A stretch of DNA of 64,000 bases from Albugo candida (Eukaryota; Oomycota; Peronosporomycetes; Albuginales): contig JBDOQK010000009.1 of the NCBI GenBank assembly GCA_040437565.1, positions 372,001-436,000 on the forward strand. The letters are read 5' to 3'. Made by a program: the position numbers and the translations under genes. Positions 23,448-34,571 of the stretch are shown piece after piece (the first letter of the stretch is position 1; every line of letters begins with the position of its first letter). The notes beneath the pieces were generated by a model. That model saw only the letters and a list, made by a program, of their open reading frames with translations. It ran no database searches and was not told where the DNA came from.

Positions 23448-24625
23448 TCAAGACTAGTTTTATGGATTCGATTTTTGAATTTCCACTGTTGGTAAACAGA
23501 ATTGTAAAATCCATTTTATCGGAATCCTTAGCTGGTGGGCGGAGTCTTTTCATGGAGAATCTGGTAGCGTCGTGCGTCCGGGTGTCGCGCATGGATGTGA
23601 AGTACGTGTGGCCTTGTGAGGAGATCGGTGTGGAGAAACCATTGGTCGATTCTCAATCGCTCGCGACCTAGGAGGCGTCATTCCAAAGGCGCCCTCTGGA
23701 TTATGGCATTGTCACCTACAATCAAAGACAAATCATCTCGCTGGTTCTACGAAACTGTGCCAATTATCGTACTGGTCTTACAATCGAACTGGACGCATCT
23801 TGAAATGTGAAATCCCACACGTGTCACATTATGCTCAACAGCTGAGACCTCATGCATTAAATTGATGGTGTACGTGCTAGACTAGTATTGAGGTCAGGCT
23901 TTACGAATGATGTCAATCAGATTGTGGGTGGAGATTCTTACGATAGAGCCATCACCAAGCTTCGTGGTGGGTCCTGACGCAACCCCACGTTGATGCATGA
24001 TCAGATCAGGTGCTTTTGAATGTCAGGAGACAGCGTCGAAAACAGATAAAGGTGGGTCGAAGTCTGGGTAAACTTGTTCGGAAACCGGATGAATATGTAC
24101 TACCAAAATTGGCTCGATATTTGGGATCAGGATTCTCTGGAATTCATTCGAGTGGAATACGCCGTGGTACGTGCATTGATTGGGCTGAAAGCATTGCCTG
24201 TGTGTCGACAAACTTGGTAGAGCAATCACCGGTGGTCCCTTCTATTACTTTATACAAGTACGAGTTTCTGCTGCACGGGCAGTTTTTCGGACTACGCAAC
24301 AGTATCGGATATCGTGCTATCAATGGACCATTGTGCTTGTCCGAATGATCAAACAAAGTGCAACAAATGGCAAGGACCATGCTCTGTTTGGGGCTACAAC
24401 TTATGTTTCGTGTAGGATCCAAAGAATTGATTCCGTCTTTGATTATACGCTTGCTGGTAACATATTAAGTAAAAGCGCGATTCAAGATATCGCGTCCCAA
24501 GCAAAAGCAACTGGGTCTCGAACGTACGATTTACAGTTCCTTTCGATCATTCGTTCTGGAGCGCAATGAAGGCTCAAAGCCCGACGATGACATAAAGCGA
24601 ACATTTTGTGTGTTACTTCTCAGTG
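23448..24625 (-). pseudogene. Decayed minus-strand companion gene A, unit of SP1
   Basis: Sequence at about 24430-24625 is clearly related to 46930-47110, where a better-preserved minus-strand gene lies: both carry GATTCCGTCTTTgATTntACGC-like sequence, a short intron-like segment and a GCATATGGAGTACT landmark. Reading on toward 23448, protein-like runs occur in alternating frames (for example TSTIIGTVS and LSLIVGDNAIIQ near 23700-23790), with stops between. I infer a broken copy of the same gene, product unknown. The boundary with the MULE lies in the gap at 23348-23447. Confidence 0.35.
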
Positions 24626-25239
24626 TTGGTGCATATGGAGTACTGTGGCGTAGACGATCTTGGGTCACATCCATCACGGCAGTAATTTTATTCTATCATC
24701 AAGATGAAGCGATTTGAGACTATGTTTAAGTAGGATATGCTCGACAAGACCGAATGCACAAATGACGAGGCCCAATTGCAGTAGCGGTGACTTAAGTTGT
24801 GCCAAGTTTTTTCAGTGTATCTACTTTCGCTTACATAACGAATCAGGACATTGCTGGAATGTTGTAAGTGATGAAATTCAATTGTGTCAAGAAGACATCT
24901 GCAAAGCGCACAAGGCGAAGGATTCATTTCACCGACTCTTCTGTAAGATGTTGTTCTCTGCTAGAGGAGAAAGGATACTAAGTCTTCTTCTACACGGAAT
25001 CGTATATGCAGGATATGAATGTAAGCACATCCAATTGGCTCGTACCATTTTGTAGAAAAGCAGGTCAAGAACATTGTAGTTCACGTCGGCGGCGACACAC
25101 TGTATAAGCTCCACTGCAGCTTCGCCGATTGAGTTACGTGGAATTACAAGATTGAGCATCCTACATTTGACAAATGTATGTTAGAGTGATATCATTAAAG
25201 CTTCGATAGGTGGGTCATCTATCCTAAGAGACACAAGTA
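24626..25239. other. Inter-unit sequence, nothing recognised
   Basis: Short frames only; no match noticed to the other units. Confidence 0.3.
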
Positions 25240-25740
25240 CCGCCAATGAGAAGATTAGGCTCTGCGAGCGACGAATTGTTAGAATCACAACAGTGGAGTG
25301 TAGGATTTGATATTATCGTGCTTTTGAACAGAGTAGTTGACATTAATAGACGTTATGGCTTGAGCGTGTTGATGCCACGTTCGTGCGCTGTAACACATTC
25401 AAACAGCTCTTTATTTAAAGCGTCAGAAGGACCTATCGACTATTTTTCAACGTTGAACTCAGAGCGGAATAAATCTTCTCTAATAAATATACGTGATTGA
25501 GCTCGTCTATGAATCATGGGTATTCAGGTCGTTTTTGACAGAGCGAACAATTAAACAGAGTTGATGCGGTGACAACATAGCAAGCGTATTGGCGGAAAGT
25601 CTGTTCCGGACAAGAAGTGTGGCTACCTCTATTCGAAATAACACTTGATCCTAATTCACACTTACAATATATGCACAGCACAACCTAAACCGGTAAAGCC
25701 TACCGGAGGTTACCCCATGAACGTCAATAATTCTTTGAAT
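25240..25740. repeat. Cluster block E, copy 1 (upstream of SP1)
   Basis: Related to 52490-52860 upstream of SP4: shared landmarks include AATAGACGTTATnGGCT, GATGCCACGTTCG and the nearby TTTTTCnACG-GAACTCAGAGCGGA. Both copies end in a similar frame that stops shortly after a nnYFSTnNSERnnSS run, but frames are not conserved throughout, so coding status is doubtful. Confidence 0.6.
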
Positions 25741-26099
25741 GGAAAGCGTGTTATACTAACTTAAGTCCTAGGTTTGCCTAATCGGTCGTCCTTCGCCTTC
25801 CACTATCCTTGGTGATTCATCCGATTAACAAAGAGGAAGAAAGCTGAAATGCTGTTGAGTTGCAGTGATTGTAATTACAACCTTTAGTGAAGAATAAACA
25901 GACTTCCAAGTACTGTATTCAGACTAGTAACTGCCCTGTAATATGTAGCTACTTCACCAGCAGTCTACAATACTTTTGCTAATAATTAGGTATCTAACTA
26001 CAATACTAGCTAGCATACCAATAATTAGGTATATTCTATGCATTTAAAAGTTAGTACATGTGATTTGTGAGTTTTTTATCACTTCAGACGAAGTTGGCT
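25741..26099. other. AT-rich spacer
   Basis: No gene. The short motif AATAATTAGGTAT occurs twice (about 25980 and 26020). Confidence 0.4.
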
Positions 26100-26888
26100 A
26101 CACGCGTTTCATCGCGGCAATTACACAGCGTCAGGAAACTGATGTGAAAAGGTATGTATTTCATCCAATCATGGTAATGGACTCAACAACCTATTCTGAT
26201 TGGTCAATATCATAACACATCGACCTGACGTTCTATTGGAAATGGTGGTCACTGAACACGTCGCTTTAGGACCCTCTAAATCATATTTTAAAAACTGGCT
26301 GAATCCATCGACGCACTTTACCCATTCAGCTGGATCGCCTTTGAAGCGATGCAAAGCGACAGATGACCATCCGACATTTAACGTCAGGAACTAATCACTC
26401 TGGATGTGCAATGCTTCAACACACTTTCATGGATACAAACTTTCTTTTGTATAGCCTCAATAACACAGTGGCAGACTTACTGCCGGTTTGATGAAAACAA
26501 TTGTTTGGAAAAAGGATCAGTTCAACTGTGGATTATGTAGAACTTGAAACGGCAGTGAGTGTTCGACTCGACCCTAGCGTTGGCTTCGGCGTCATAAATG
26601 AATTACCATTCACAATAAATCATAGAATGAAATGTGGGGTTAAAATATATCAACGTTGTAAACTCACTATGGTGCCTCACAGTAGTATCGTCATATGGTA
26701 CAATCACCATCTATACTCAGAGCAAACGGAGAAAAGCTCCAGGATTCAGCTTCCAATATGACTCTCGTTCGGAGACTAAGAACAAGCTCAAGCTTCAGCA
26801 AAGATGGGTAGCATTCTATCCAAACTGGTACCCACTTGACTAGCAGAGCTGTTTCTCGTTTATCAAAAGCTCAGGAAGTGGTCACTGT
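26100..26888. repeat. Cluster block D, copy 1 (upstream of SP1)
   Basis: Collinear with about 53040-53800 upstream of SP4. Landmarks in the same order are GATTGGTnnATATCATA near the left end, CATTCAGCTGGATCG, TTTACGTCAGGAA and TAGTATCGTCAT. Frames here differ between the copies, so I treat it as non-coding flank or decayed gene. Confidence 0.55.
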
Positions 26889-27491
26889 NNNNNNNNNNNN
26901 NNNNNNNNNNNNNNNNNNNNNNNNNNNNNNNNNNNNNNNNNNNNNNNNNNNNNNNNNNNNNNNNNNNNNNNNNNNNNNNNNNNNNNNNTGTTTTCATCAA
27001 ACCGGCAGTAAGTCTGCCACTGTGTTATTGAGGCTATACAAAAGAAAGTTTGTATAGCCTCAATAACACAGTGGCAGACTTACTGCCGGTTTGATGAAAA
27101 CAATTGTTTGGAAAAAGGATCAGTTCAACTGTGGATTATGTAGAACTTGAAACGGCAGTGAGTGTTCGACTCGACCCTAGCGTTGGCTTCGGCGTCATAA
27201 ATGAATTACCATTCACAATAAATCATAGAATGAAATGTGGGGTTAAAATATATCAACGTTGTAAACTCACTATGGTGCCTCACAGTAGTATCGTCATATG
27301 GTACAATCACCATCTATACTCAGAGCAAACGGAGAAAAGCTCCAGGATTCAGCTTCCAATATGACTCTCGTTCGGAGACTAAGAACAAGCTCAAGCTTCA
27401 GCAAAGATGGGTAGCATTCTATCCAAACTGGTACCCACTTGACTAGCAGAGCTGTTTCTCGTTTATCAAAAGCTCAGGAAGTGGTCACTGT
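26446..27491. repeat. Gap with duplicated flanks plus fold-back junction
   Basis: Bases 26446-26888 (443 nt) recur as 27049-27491. After the 100-N gap (26889-26988) the sequence starts with 54 bases (26989-27042) that are the exact reverse complement of 27049-27102, separated by AGAAAG. The palindrome is absent from the first copy, where only one orientation occurs. The simplest reading is a chimeric, snapped-back contig end. Confidence 0.85.
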
Positions 27492-27783
27492 CTCGTGTAT
27501 ATCTACAAACGTTTTGTAAACTGTTCACATGTATGAATTCTGTCCCATCGGCCGCCGATTGCCACTAGGATTGCTTGTCAATATAAATAACCCTTATAAA
27601 CTGATAAACGAACGTAACGCATTCAGTGGCAGCATTGTTTTCCTGATATCAAAATATTCATGCTCGGTCGTCAGGTTGTGAACGTGATGGACAGAATATA
27701 CGACCCATCGCTACCAGTGGTGTTCCTGGCCCTCTCAGCCATCCATTTGGGAAATCCGTGAGTTTTATATTCAACACGATCTC

Positions 27784-27799
27784 TTCCATTAGTAAATTT
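27784..27799 (+). promoter_or_regulatory. Oomycete initiator-like element of SP1
   Basis: TTCCATTAGTAAATTT aligns with the oomycete initiator consensus GCTCATTYBNCAWTTT at 11 of 16 positions and ends 28 bases before the SP1 ATG. It is the weakest of the three SP promoters but sits in the same aligned flank. Confidence 0.45.
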
Positions 27800-27827
27800 C
27801 TCAATCCTAGACAAGTTTCTCCTCACA

Positions 27828-28813
27828 ATGGTCATTTCTCTGGCTCAATTCAGCCTGGTCATTCAAGCTATATGCTACATTGTACAGTCATCAGCGGAGG
27901 ATTGTGAAATACCTTTGAGTGGTATCACTTGCAAAGATTCCAATACCAGAAATACAATTGTTTCGTTTTCTGGGGGAGAACGACTTATGTGGTGCAGTGA
28001 CAACTCTAATCCTGATGTTGAATGGGCGGAACTGATTGATCTTGAACCCTCTGGCATCGGCGAATTCTGTGATGAGTTTTTCCTTATATTCAAANNNNNN
28101 NNNNNNNNNNNNNNNNNNNNNNNNNNNNNNNNNNNNNNNNNNNNNNNNNNNNNNNNNNNNNNNNNNNNNNNNNNNNNNNNNNNNNNNNNNNNNNTATGTG
28201 GTGCAGTGACAACTCTAATCCTGATGTTGAATGGGCGGAACTGATTGATCTTGAACCCTCTGGCATCGGCGAATTCTGTGATGAGTTTTTCCTTATATTC
28301 AAAGGCCAGTCCCTCTACATCTCACGGACACCGCCTACGCAGATCTCTCCACTTGAGCAGGGTAGAAAGTTTGCACAATATTCACTGGGCCACGTTGATA
28401 GCTGGATGGTGTTTATCAGAGATGTTCGTCGTTCGGATACAACGTATAAAAATGTGCACTATGATTTTCCTATAGATGAGACGCTGCTAAGTCTACACAT
28501 CTCATTTTCCATGGCGAATGGAGTGTATGTACCCTCTTTCTATCGAAGACATGATACTCAACAAACGTCACACCCCTTCAAAATTCGTTTGGCTGATTAT
28601 CAAAAAGCAGTGCTCAATGTTGCGCGTACGTCAATAAGGGGGTATGCAGATTCATTCAAATGGGTTATTGGATACGAGCACTTGCAGCAACATGAATTTA
28701 TTTTCTATAAAAAAAATGATGGGCTGCATATTGTGCTTGTTGTGGAAGGAACAAACAAACGTGCCGATTCATTGAATAACGCAGCAACATTGCTAAACCG
28801 GATGCATTGGTGA
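27828..28813 (+). CDS. SP1: secreted protein of an unrecognised four-member family
   Basis: Counting the repeated gap flank once (27986-28094 = 28195-28303) gives 258 residues without introns. The signal peptide is residues 1 to about 22 (MVISLAQFSLVIQAICYIVQ). The mature part has Cys 26, 35, 56 and 81 at positions shared with SP2 and SP4 (C-x8-C spacing for the first two), the block G-I-G-E-F-C-D-E-F-F followed by a YISRTPP-like strand, and the C-terminal signature W-V-I-G-Y-E-H-L-Q-Q-H-E at about 209-220, followed by a hydrophobic strand. No transmembrane segment, RXLR or CHxC motif was seen. The role is unknown. Secretion, rapid divergence between paralogues and clustering fit a host-interaction (effector-like) protein, which is inference. 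The protein ends with a short polar tail. Confidence 0.8.
27986..28303. repeat. Gap with duplicated flanks inside SP1
   Basis: 109 bases (27986-28094) recur as 28195-28303 around 100 N (28095-28194); the frame shifts but the residues are the same, so SP1 is one gene. Confidence 0.9.
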
Positions 28814-28839
28814 TCACTACAATCTGCTTTATATTTTCA

Positions 28840-29760
28840 TGATTAAGGTATCCAGGACAAAAATCTTAATACACTGCTTCCACTTCGTTCCTTATTGTCG
28901 AAACTATCGCTTCTTAATTGCATGTTGAAAGCAGTGCATGCTATATCGTCTGCAATGACCGTTATGCCAATCTGAACCCTTCCTCTAATAGTATCAGATC
29001 ATGCAGGTAAATCTAGTGTACTCGAAAGTCAAGCAATATTCAATGGAGAAGGCCTCTTTGTGGCTTGCAATCAAGTTGCACACATTCACTCCTTTACCGA
29101 CCTTCTTGTGGATCATGTAACGTGGTCTATTCTATCAAGTGAAAGCGCCGATATGTATTCGATTCTTCTTCAATTTCCCTCCTCTGTGGATGCGTGGCTT
29201 GGCTTGCACCACCACGACTGGAGACGCGTCGACAGGGAACAAGACGACACATAATCAAGTTACATAAATGTATTGCGTCTAATATGTCAATGCAATCGCA
29301 GTGCGCTGTTACAAATATCGACTACAGCTATTGATTTCGGTAAGTAATGAGTCGAAAAAGTATTCTTCGTAATGAAAGTTGTCGTACGAACTTCATTCAC
29401 CATTGAGGTCTTAAAATGCAAATACCGCTGGAGAACGTCATCAGTATATGAGAAATAGCTGCGTGCGGTACCATTTGATGAGATCACGCTTCATACTTCT
29501 TCCTTCCATTCGTCATGATACATCTCAGCTTCTCATCACGATGGCCAGCATGTGGCAGTCAAATTGTATAAACTCATGAATCGGATGTAGGCGTATCACT
29601 GACACGACCACCGCTGCCTCCGATCATAGAAGCAGAACATGTCGACGGAATCTGCCGCCTGGGTATCCGTCGTTCCCTCTCTTGAAAATGGTGACAGTGT
29701 TGAAAGCTTTATCAACTACTTAGATACAAAGGCACATTAGTCGAACCGACTACTTTTCAA
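28840..29760 (-). other. Cluster block B, copy 1 (3' of SP1), partly degenerate
   Basis: The 3' flank of SP1 is related in order to those of SP2, SP3 and SP4. It has a TCACTC-TTTACCGACC-like segment near 29085, and near 29600-29650 the segment CACGACCACCGCTGC-CCnATnATnnAnnnAGAACA, which in other copies lies in a minus-strand protein-like frame. Here that frame is not open. I regard it as a decayed copy of the convergent companion gene described at 49.3 and 55.6 kb. Confidence 0.4.
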
Positions 29761-29789
29761 GTTAGACGAACGCACTACCAAGTTATCAG

Positions 29790-32450
29790 TCTGGAATTAT
29801 TTGCATTGGTGTTGCTCGAGAAGCTTCGATATCGTCTGTTTTCATTTTTGAGCTCTTCGACGCCTTCATCCTCCCGTCGACGCGATTTCCAGTGTTCTCA
29901 ACGTCCGGCACCAGCGTCCACGCGATTTCTCCAAACGTGAGAGATATGTTCCCACTATCGTCAATTGCTGTCGCGAGAAATGTTTGCTCAACTTTGTACT
30001 GATTCGATGCAGCACGTGAATCACGAGGTCCTATTCCCGCTCAATACCAACGCGGGAAGCGTTGCTTTTATCGATCATCAACGCGTCCAATGCGACGAAA
30101 CCAATTTCCCAAGAAACTTTGCATTCGACTCATTGGTGGCATACGCACTCCCGTCTTTCAATTGAAGGCTCAACATTTCCACAGACGTGCCGCCAGGCAA
30201 TACTTTCTCTCTAAAATTCGGACCATCAACGCTCAATTCGCCTGTCGATGTATCGGCGACCAAAGACGACCAATCGACAGCGATATATGTCAATGATTTC
30301 TGTATGCGATAATCTGCATCCGTTTTGCATACATGCGCATTCTCACGGAGTATCGTCTCGATATCGCTTAGCGAATTGCTTGAACGCTTATGGTCTTCCA
30401 ATAAAGCATAGGCGCCCCTGTTGAGCAGATCCAAAATATCCTGGGTACTCGTGTACTGGCTTGTACGCCGTCGTGGAAAACGCCCGAGCCGAAAACCGCA
30501 TGCTCGACCACGACCTTTTTTGAAACACGTTCAAACATCTCGCTCTCGTATGAAATTTGCAGCCGTTTGCTCAGTTGATTCCAACATTGCCGGCTTTCGT
30601 GCTCAATAGAATCGATCGATCGACCTGGCGAGATGCTTTGCTCGACGTCTTCTTTCACGTGGCAGAGAACGTACGGCGCCATTGATTTTTGAACTGTGAC
30701 AACTTGCTCGTGTGACGCACACCGCCGAATTTTGCATCGAAATCCTCAAAGCTCACGAGTTTGACAAACTCCAAAAATATTGACAAGGGCCCAAGAGTCC
30801 TGCATGTTGTCTGAAGCGGTATCCGTGAGTAAGAGCTTGTGATTGCAATGTAACACGCGCATTTGCTTGAGGACGTAAGAGCCTGCGCTTTTCGATCGAT
30901 GTGCTTTGCTGACAACTAAAAGTCGCCAGTCAGTCGATTCAAACTCTTCAAAATCAGCCACAATCGTCTGAATGTCGTCAACAGCACGTGGAAACGGAAG
31001 ATGAAGCTGTTCCCGAGATTTGATGTATACCATTCGTGCATGCAGATTACCGTTTGCATGTCTTTGGAATTGAGCTCGCGGTTCTGTTGATCGCCGATAT
31101 CGTTGTACACGCACACAATGAGTCCGTCTAACCTTGCGGCTAAGGCGCCAGTGCTGGATCGCAGTCTAGAACGGGCCGCGAATAATCTCTTCCGACTTGA
31201 AATGCTCCAGCAATGCGGCCACTTGTATCATTTTCCGAGACCATTTCGTCGTCTCAAATGCCTGAGCGTTGGGCTTCCAGCACGAAATGATCCATTGACT
31301 CTGTCGACTTGATACGAACGCAATGTGTGTCCGCCTTTGACGTCGGCGAGTGTTCGTACGGAAATCGCCTTTTTCCAGTTTGTATGGCAGAGTTGTTTTC
31401 GATTTATTGGGAAAAAACTCGCGAAATGCTCATGACGATCGATGTTGTTGTCCACTACGGTAGTGTGTAGATGCTACATGGGGCCGCCGGGCGTCATCAA
31501 AGCTACAGGTCAAGTGTCCACCGCGTGTGGCTCGCGCTTCCCTTCGACATGAATCAACGGATGATACTATTAATGGAATATATCGTGAGCGTGTAACCGC
31601 GTTCCCATGCATTTAAATGTCGTTTATGCAGACGACCAAAGACCATGACAGAAAAGAGGGAACGCCAATGCGGGCCGTTCTTTTGTATGGAGATGCAGCG
31701 TCACGAAGTCNNNNNNNNNNNNNNNNNNNNNNNNNNNNNNNNNNNNNNNNNNNNNNNNNNNNNNNNNNNNNNNNNNNNNNNNNNNNNNNNNNNNNNNNNN
31801 NNNNNNNNNNGCGTGTGGCTCGCGCTTCCCTTCGACATGAATCAACGGATGATACTATTAATGGAATATATCGTGAGCGTGTAACCGCGTTCCCATGCAT
31901 TTAAATGTCGTTTATGCAGACGACCAAAGACCATGACAGAAAAGAGGGAACGCCAATGCGGGCCGTTCTTTTGTATGGAGATGCAGCGTCACGAAGTCAG
32001 TCAATTGAGCGACCGACTAAATAATATTTTCTAATCCCGTCCTGCAACCACTGTGCGGTTCACAGCCACCAAAACATCGCCAATATTGATCACTTGAGCC
32101 GCTTTGAGCGGGTCCCATCATATCATACAGCGCCCCAAGACCGGATGGAGACCGACGTAACGTGACTCCGTACTCTGTGCACGCTTCCCATTGCCTATGA
32201 GCACCGGTGGGGACGAAGCATTCCGTCGTGCACGTCTTTGGATCGTAAGGATACCCAAAGGCAATGTGTTGGACCATGCACCCGATGATCTCACTCACGT
32301 GGACTCCACAATTGTGTCAGAAACGATGCGAGAAGGCCCAACAGCTCCGTGTCTGGAACGCAATGGAAGTCCAATGCTCGACGATGAGATAGAGCAAACC
32401 AAGCAAACACTTCCTATCCTGTTGCAGTGCTGATGAATATGAAATACTTC
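29790..32450 (-). pseudogene. Long minus-strand coding trace, many frame changes, unrecognised
   Basis: Reading the minus strand from 32450 down, protein-like stretches follow one another in changing frames. They include a Cys-rich piece with TECFVPTGAHRQWEACTEYG (32017-32298), HEHFASFFPINRKQLCHTNW and VKGGHTLRSYQVDRVNGSF (about 31280-31440), NDIGDQQNRELNSKDMQTVI (about 31050-31110), WRLLVVSKAHRSKS and LLLTDTASDNMQDSWALVN (about 30770-30940), and a long open piece with IQKSLTYIAVDWSSLVADTS (30078-30434). Composition is convincingly coding and the order is consistent, so it was probably one gene of 700 or more codons. Whether it is a host gene or a DNA transposon protein I cannot say. Its beginning overlaps sequence related to the start of companion gene A. 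Confidence 0.45.
31523..31998. repeat. Gap with duplicated flanks (likely assembly overlap)
   Basis: 188 bases (31523-31710) recur as 31811-31998 around 100 N (31711-31810), within the minus-strand coding trace. Confidence 0.85.
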
Positions 32451-32499
32451 GGCTCATTCGAAGACTCTGCAAGCACTGTCAGTAGTCGATGTGTCTTGC

Positions 32500-33260
32500 A
32501 ATGACAGCCAACGCAATGCGCGTTTTGCTCAAAGTTCGAGAATCCAATGGCGACGAACGCCACATTTTCGCTATATTTTAATGGATCTCAAGCCTTTCAA
32601 TGGCTAAGAATGTCGGCAGGAGGGTTCATTGGAGCGGGCTTAATATGGTGAGAGGAAGCCTGCTATCATCTCGTATGGTACGTCCATATTCGGATATGCG
32701 GAGAAATGATAGTGCTGCACTAAGGGTTCAACACAGCGTATTTTGCTCACTTGCCGCTCTGGAAACGTCAAAGTACAGGAATATCGTCGCTAGAGTTCCT
32801 GTTGTACTTGTATTGAGTATTCTGGCAGCCACATACCATAAGAAGGCAAGACATTCCATTACGAATGGGAGAGTAACGCATGAAACTGTTCCGAGGCTTT
32901 CTCCGCGTCACACGAATCGATCGGACGTCCTGTACTTGAAAAGGCCACACAATTCTCTACATTTTCAAGGTGATCGTATTCAATTTAAACCATGGAACCT
33001 AACTCCTATGGGTAGTGACCGTGACTGGAGATGCGTCCAGATATGACTCCCACCGAAAAAGCGGAAGCCCAAGCTCCTTTTAACCGATCTCGACCAAAAA
33101 TGAACGCGCGTTTGGTAATAGCGGAGAGACTCTCTCTTTATGTGATCTGTTGTCGGTTGACTTCACCTCAGCAGCGACACATTCAACATAACTCGTGAGC
33201 ACCAGTAGTCGAAATAAGACTCGCGGTCTTACCGCTATTTGTTAATATTAATATACCCCA
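32500..33260. repeat. Cluster block F, copy 1 (upstream of SP2)
   Basis: Collinear with 47440-47910 upstream of SP3: shared landmarks are CGCCACATTTTCGCTATATT, GGTACGTCCATATTCGGATA and GAGTnTTCTGGC, then CATTACGAATnnnAG and a GTCGGTTGACTT segment. The SP1/SP4 pair has different upstream blocks, so this block defines the SP2/SP3 sub-lineage. Confidence 0.65.
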
Positions 33261-33427
33261 TAAAATAATAACGCGAATGTCACAATTGGAGTTGCGGTCT
33301 GTAAAAACTGTCATTGCATCGATAAGTCGTCAAGTTGTAAACGTGATGGACAGAATATTCGACCCATCGCGTAGCCCTCATAGCCATCCATTTGGAAAAT
33401 TTAAAAGTCTTATATTCGTATTGATCG

Positions 33428-33443
33428 CTCCATTTGTCAATTT
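33428..33443 (+). promoter_or_regulatory. Oomycete initiator-like element of SP2
   Basis: CTCCATTTGTCAATTT matches GCTCATTYBNCAWTTT at 13 of 16 positions; the mismatches are the first three bases. It ends 20 bases before the SP2 ATG. Confidence 0.6.
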
Positions 33444-33463
33444 ACTCGGACTTTCCAATTAGA

Positions 33464-34571
33464 ATGTATATTTCCCGGACGCAATTCTACTTGGTTATAC
33501 AAGCTATGTGCTACATTGTGCAATCATCAACGGATGAATGCGAAATTCCTGAGACTGGTATCACATGCGAAGAGGATGATGGAACACACCCCCCAGAGTC
33601 TACCTCAACAATTTTGTTTAATGAAAGGACTGGATCGAGAGATGTGATTTGCACTATCCTGGACGGTAACGGTGGAGAAAAAATAGTTTCCAGGAGGATT
33701 TCTCTCGGGCCCGAAGGTATCGGCTGTAATTGTGCTACGTTCATCTACATATTCGCAAATACGAAAGTCAACATTTTAAGGACCTTAAAAACGCCTGAGG
33801 GAATTTCGCCTTCAAACGAGGACGAAGAATTTAAAACATATGATAGCCACTCGAAGAAAATGTGGATGTTGCGGTCTTACCGGATAACAAGTGGGAAGGA
33901 TGTGTTGCCATCCCTGGAGGAACCTCGACATAACAATGGTGAACATGTGNNNNNNNNNNNNNNNNNNNNNNNNNNNNNNNNNNNNNNNNNNNNNNNNNNN
34001 NNNNNNNNNNNNNNNNNNNNNNNNNNNNNNNNNNNNNNNNNNNNNNNNNTACATATTCGCAAATACGAAAGTCAACATTTTAAGGACCTTAAAAACGCCT
34101 GAGGGAATTTCGCCTTCAAACGAGGACGAAGAATTTAAAACATATGATAGCCACTCGAAGAAAATGTGGATGTTGCGGTCTTACCGGATAACAAGTGGGA
34201 AGGATGTGTTGCCATCCCTGGAGGAACCTCGACATAACAATGGTGAACATGTGAAGTATGCACATGTTTCATTTTCCACGGCGAATAATGTGAGAGCACC
34301 CTTTCTCCACAAAAGTGAAGATATCGAGGAGCCTTTTATGATTCAACCGACGCTTGCGCAAGATAGTGCACTAAAAGTCGAGTACAAACAAATAAAGGAA
34401 TTTAATACACGAAATGCATGGGAACTTGGATGGGAGCACCTGCAGCAATATGAATTTCAATTTTTGAAAGACTCCAATGGAATTTTGAAGATCAAGTACA
34501 AAAAAAAAAAACACGACCTAATACGGCCTTCATTGAGCCCAGCACCAAAACGACCTCGAAACGTCTCATGA
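33464..34571 (+). CDS. SP2: secreted protein of the SP family with basic C-terminus
   Basis: Counting the repeated gap flank once (33746-33949 = 34050-34253) gives 267 residues from the ATG at 33464. This start is chosen over the in-frame ATG at 33434 because it aligns with SP1 and SP4 and lies downstream of the initiator element. The signal peptide MYISRTQFYLVIQAMCYIVQ is nearly identical to those of the paralogues. Cys 26, 35, 63 and 90 align with the family, with an extra Cys 88 in the G-I-G-C-N-C block. The C-terminal signature is W-E-L-G-W-E-H-L-Q-Q-Y-E (about 218-229). Unlike its paralogues it ends with basic clusters (KYKKKKH and PKRPR) that resemble nuclear localisation signals. Part of that tail is encoded by a run of about ten A, so a miscounted base there could change the end. 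Function unknown. Confidence 0.8.
33746..34253. repeat. Gap with duplicated flanks inside SP2
   Basis: 204 bases (33746-33949) recur as 34050-34253 around 100 N (33950-34049). Confidence 0.9.

Noticed and set aside
27690-27828. A first exon of SP1 from the upstream ATG, spliced by the GTGAGT-like donor
   Set aside because: The joined frame does not enter the SP1 frame, the SP genes carry their own signal peptide, and the initiator element lies between the two ATGs.
33770-33800. R-T-L-K in SP2 resembling an RXLR motif
   Set aside because: It lies about 105 residues in, within the conserved core block, without a following acidic/EER stretch; paralogues lack it.
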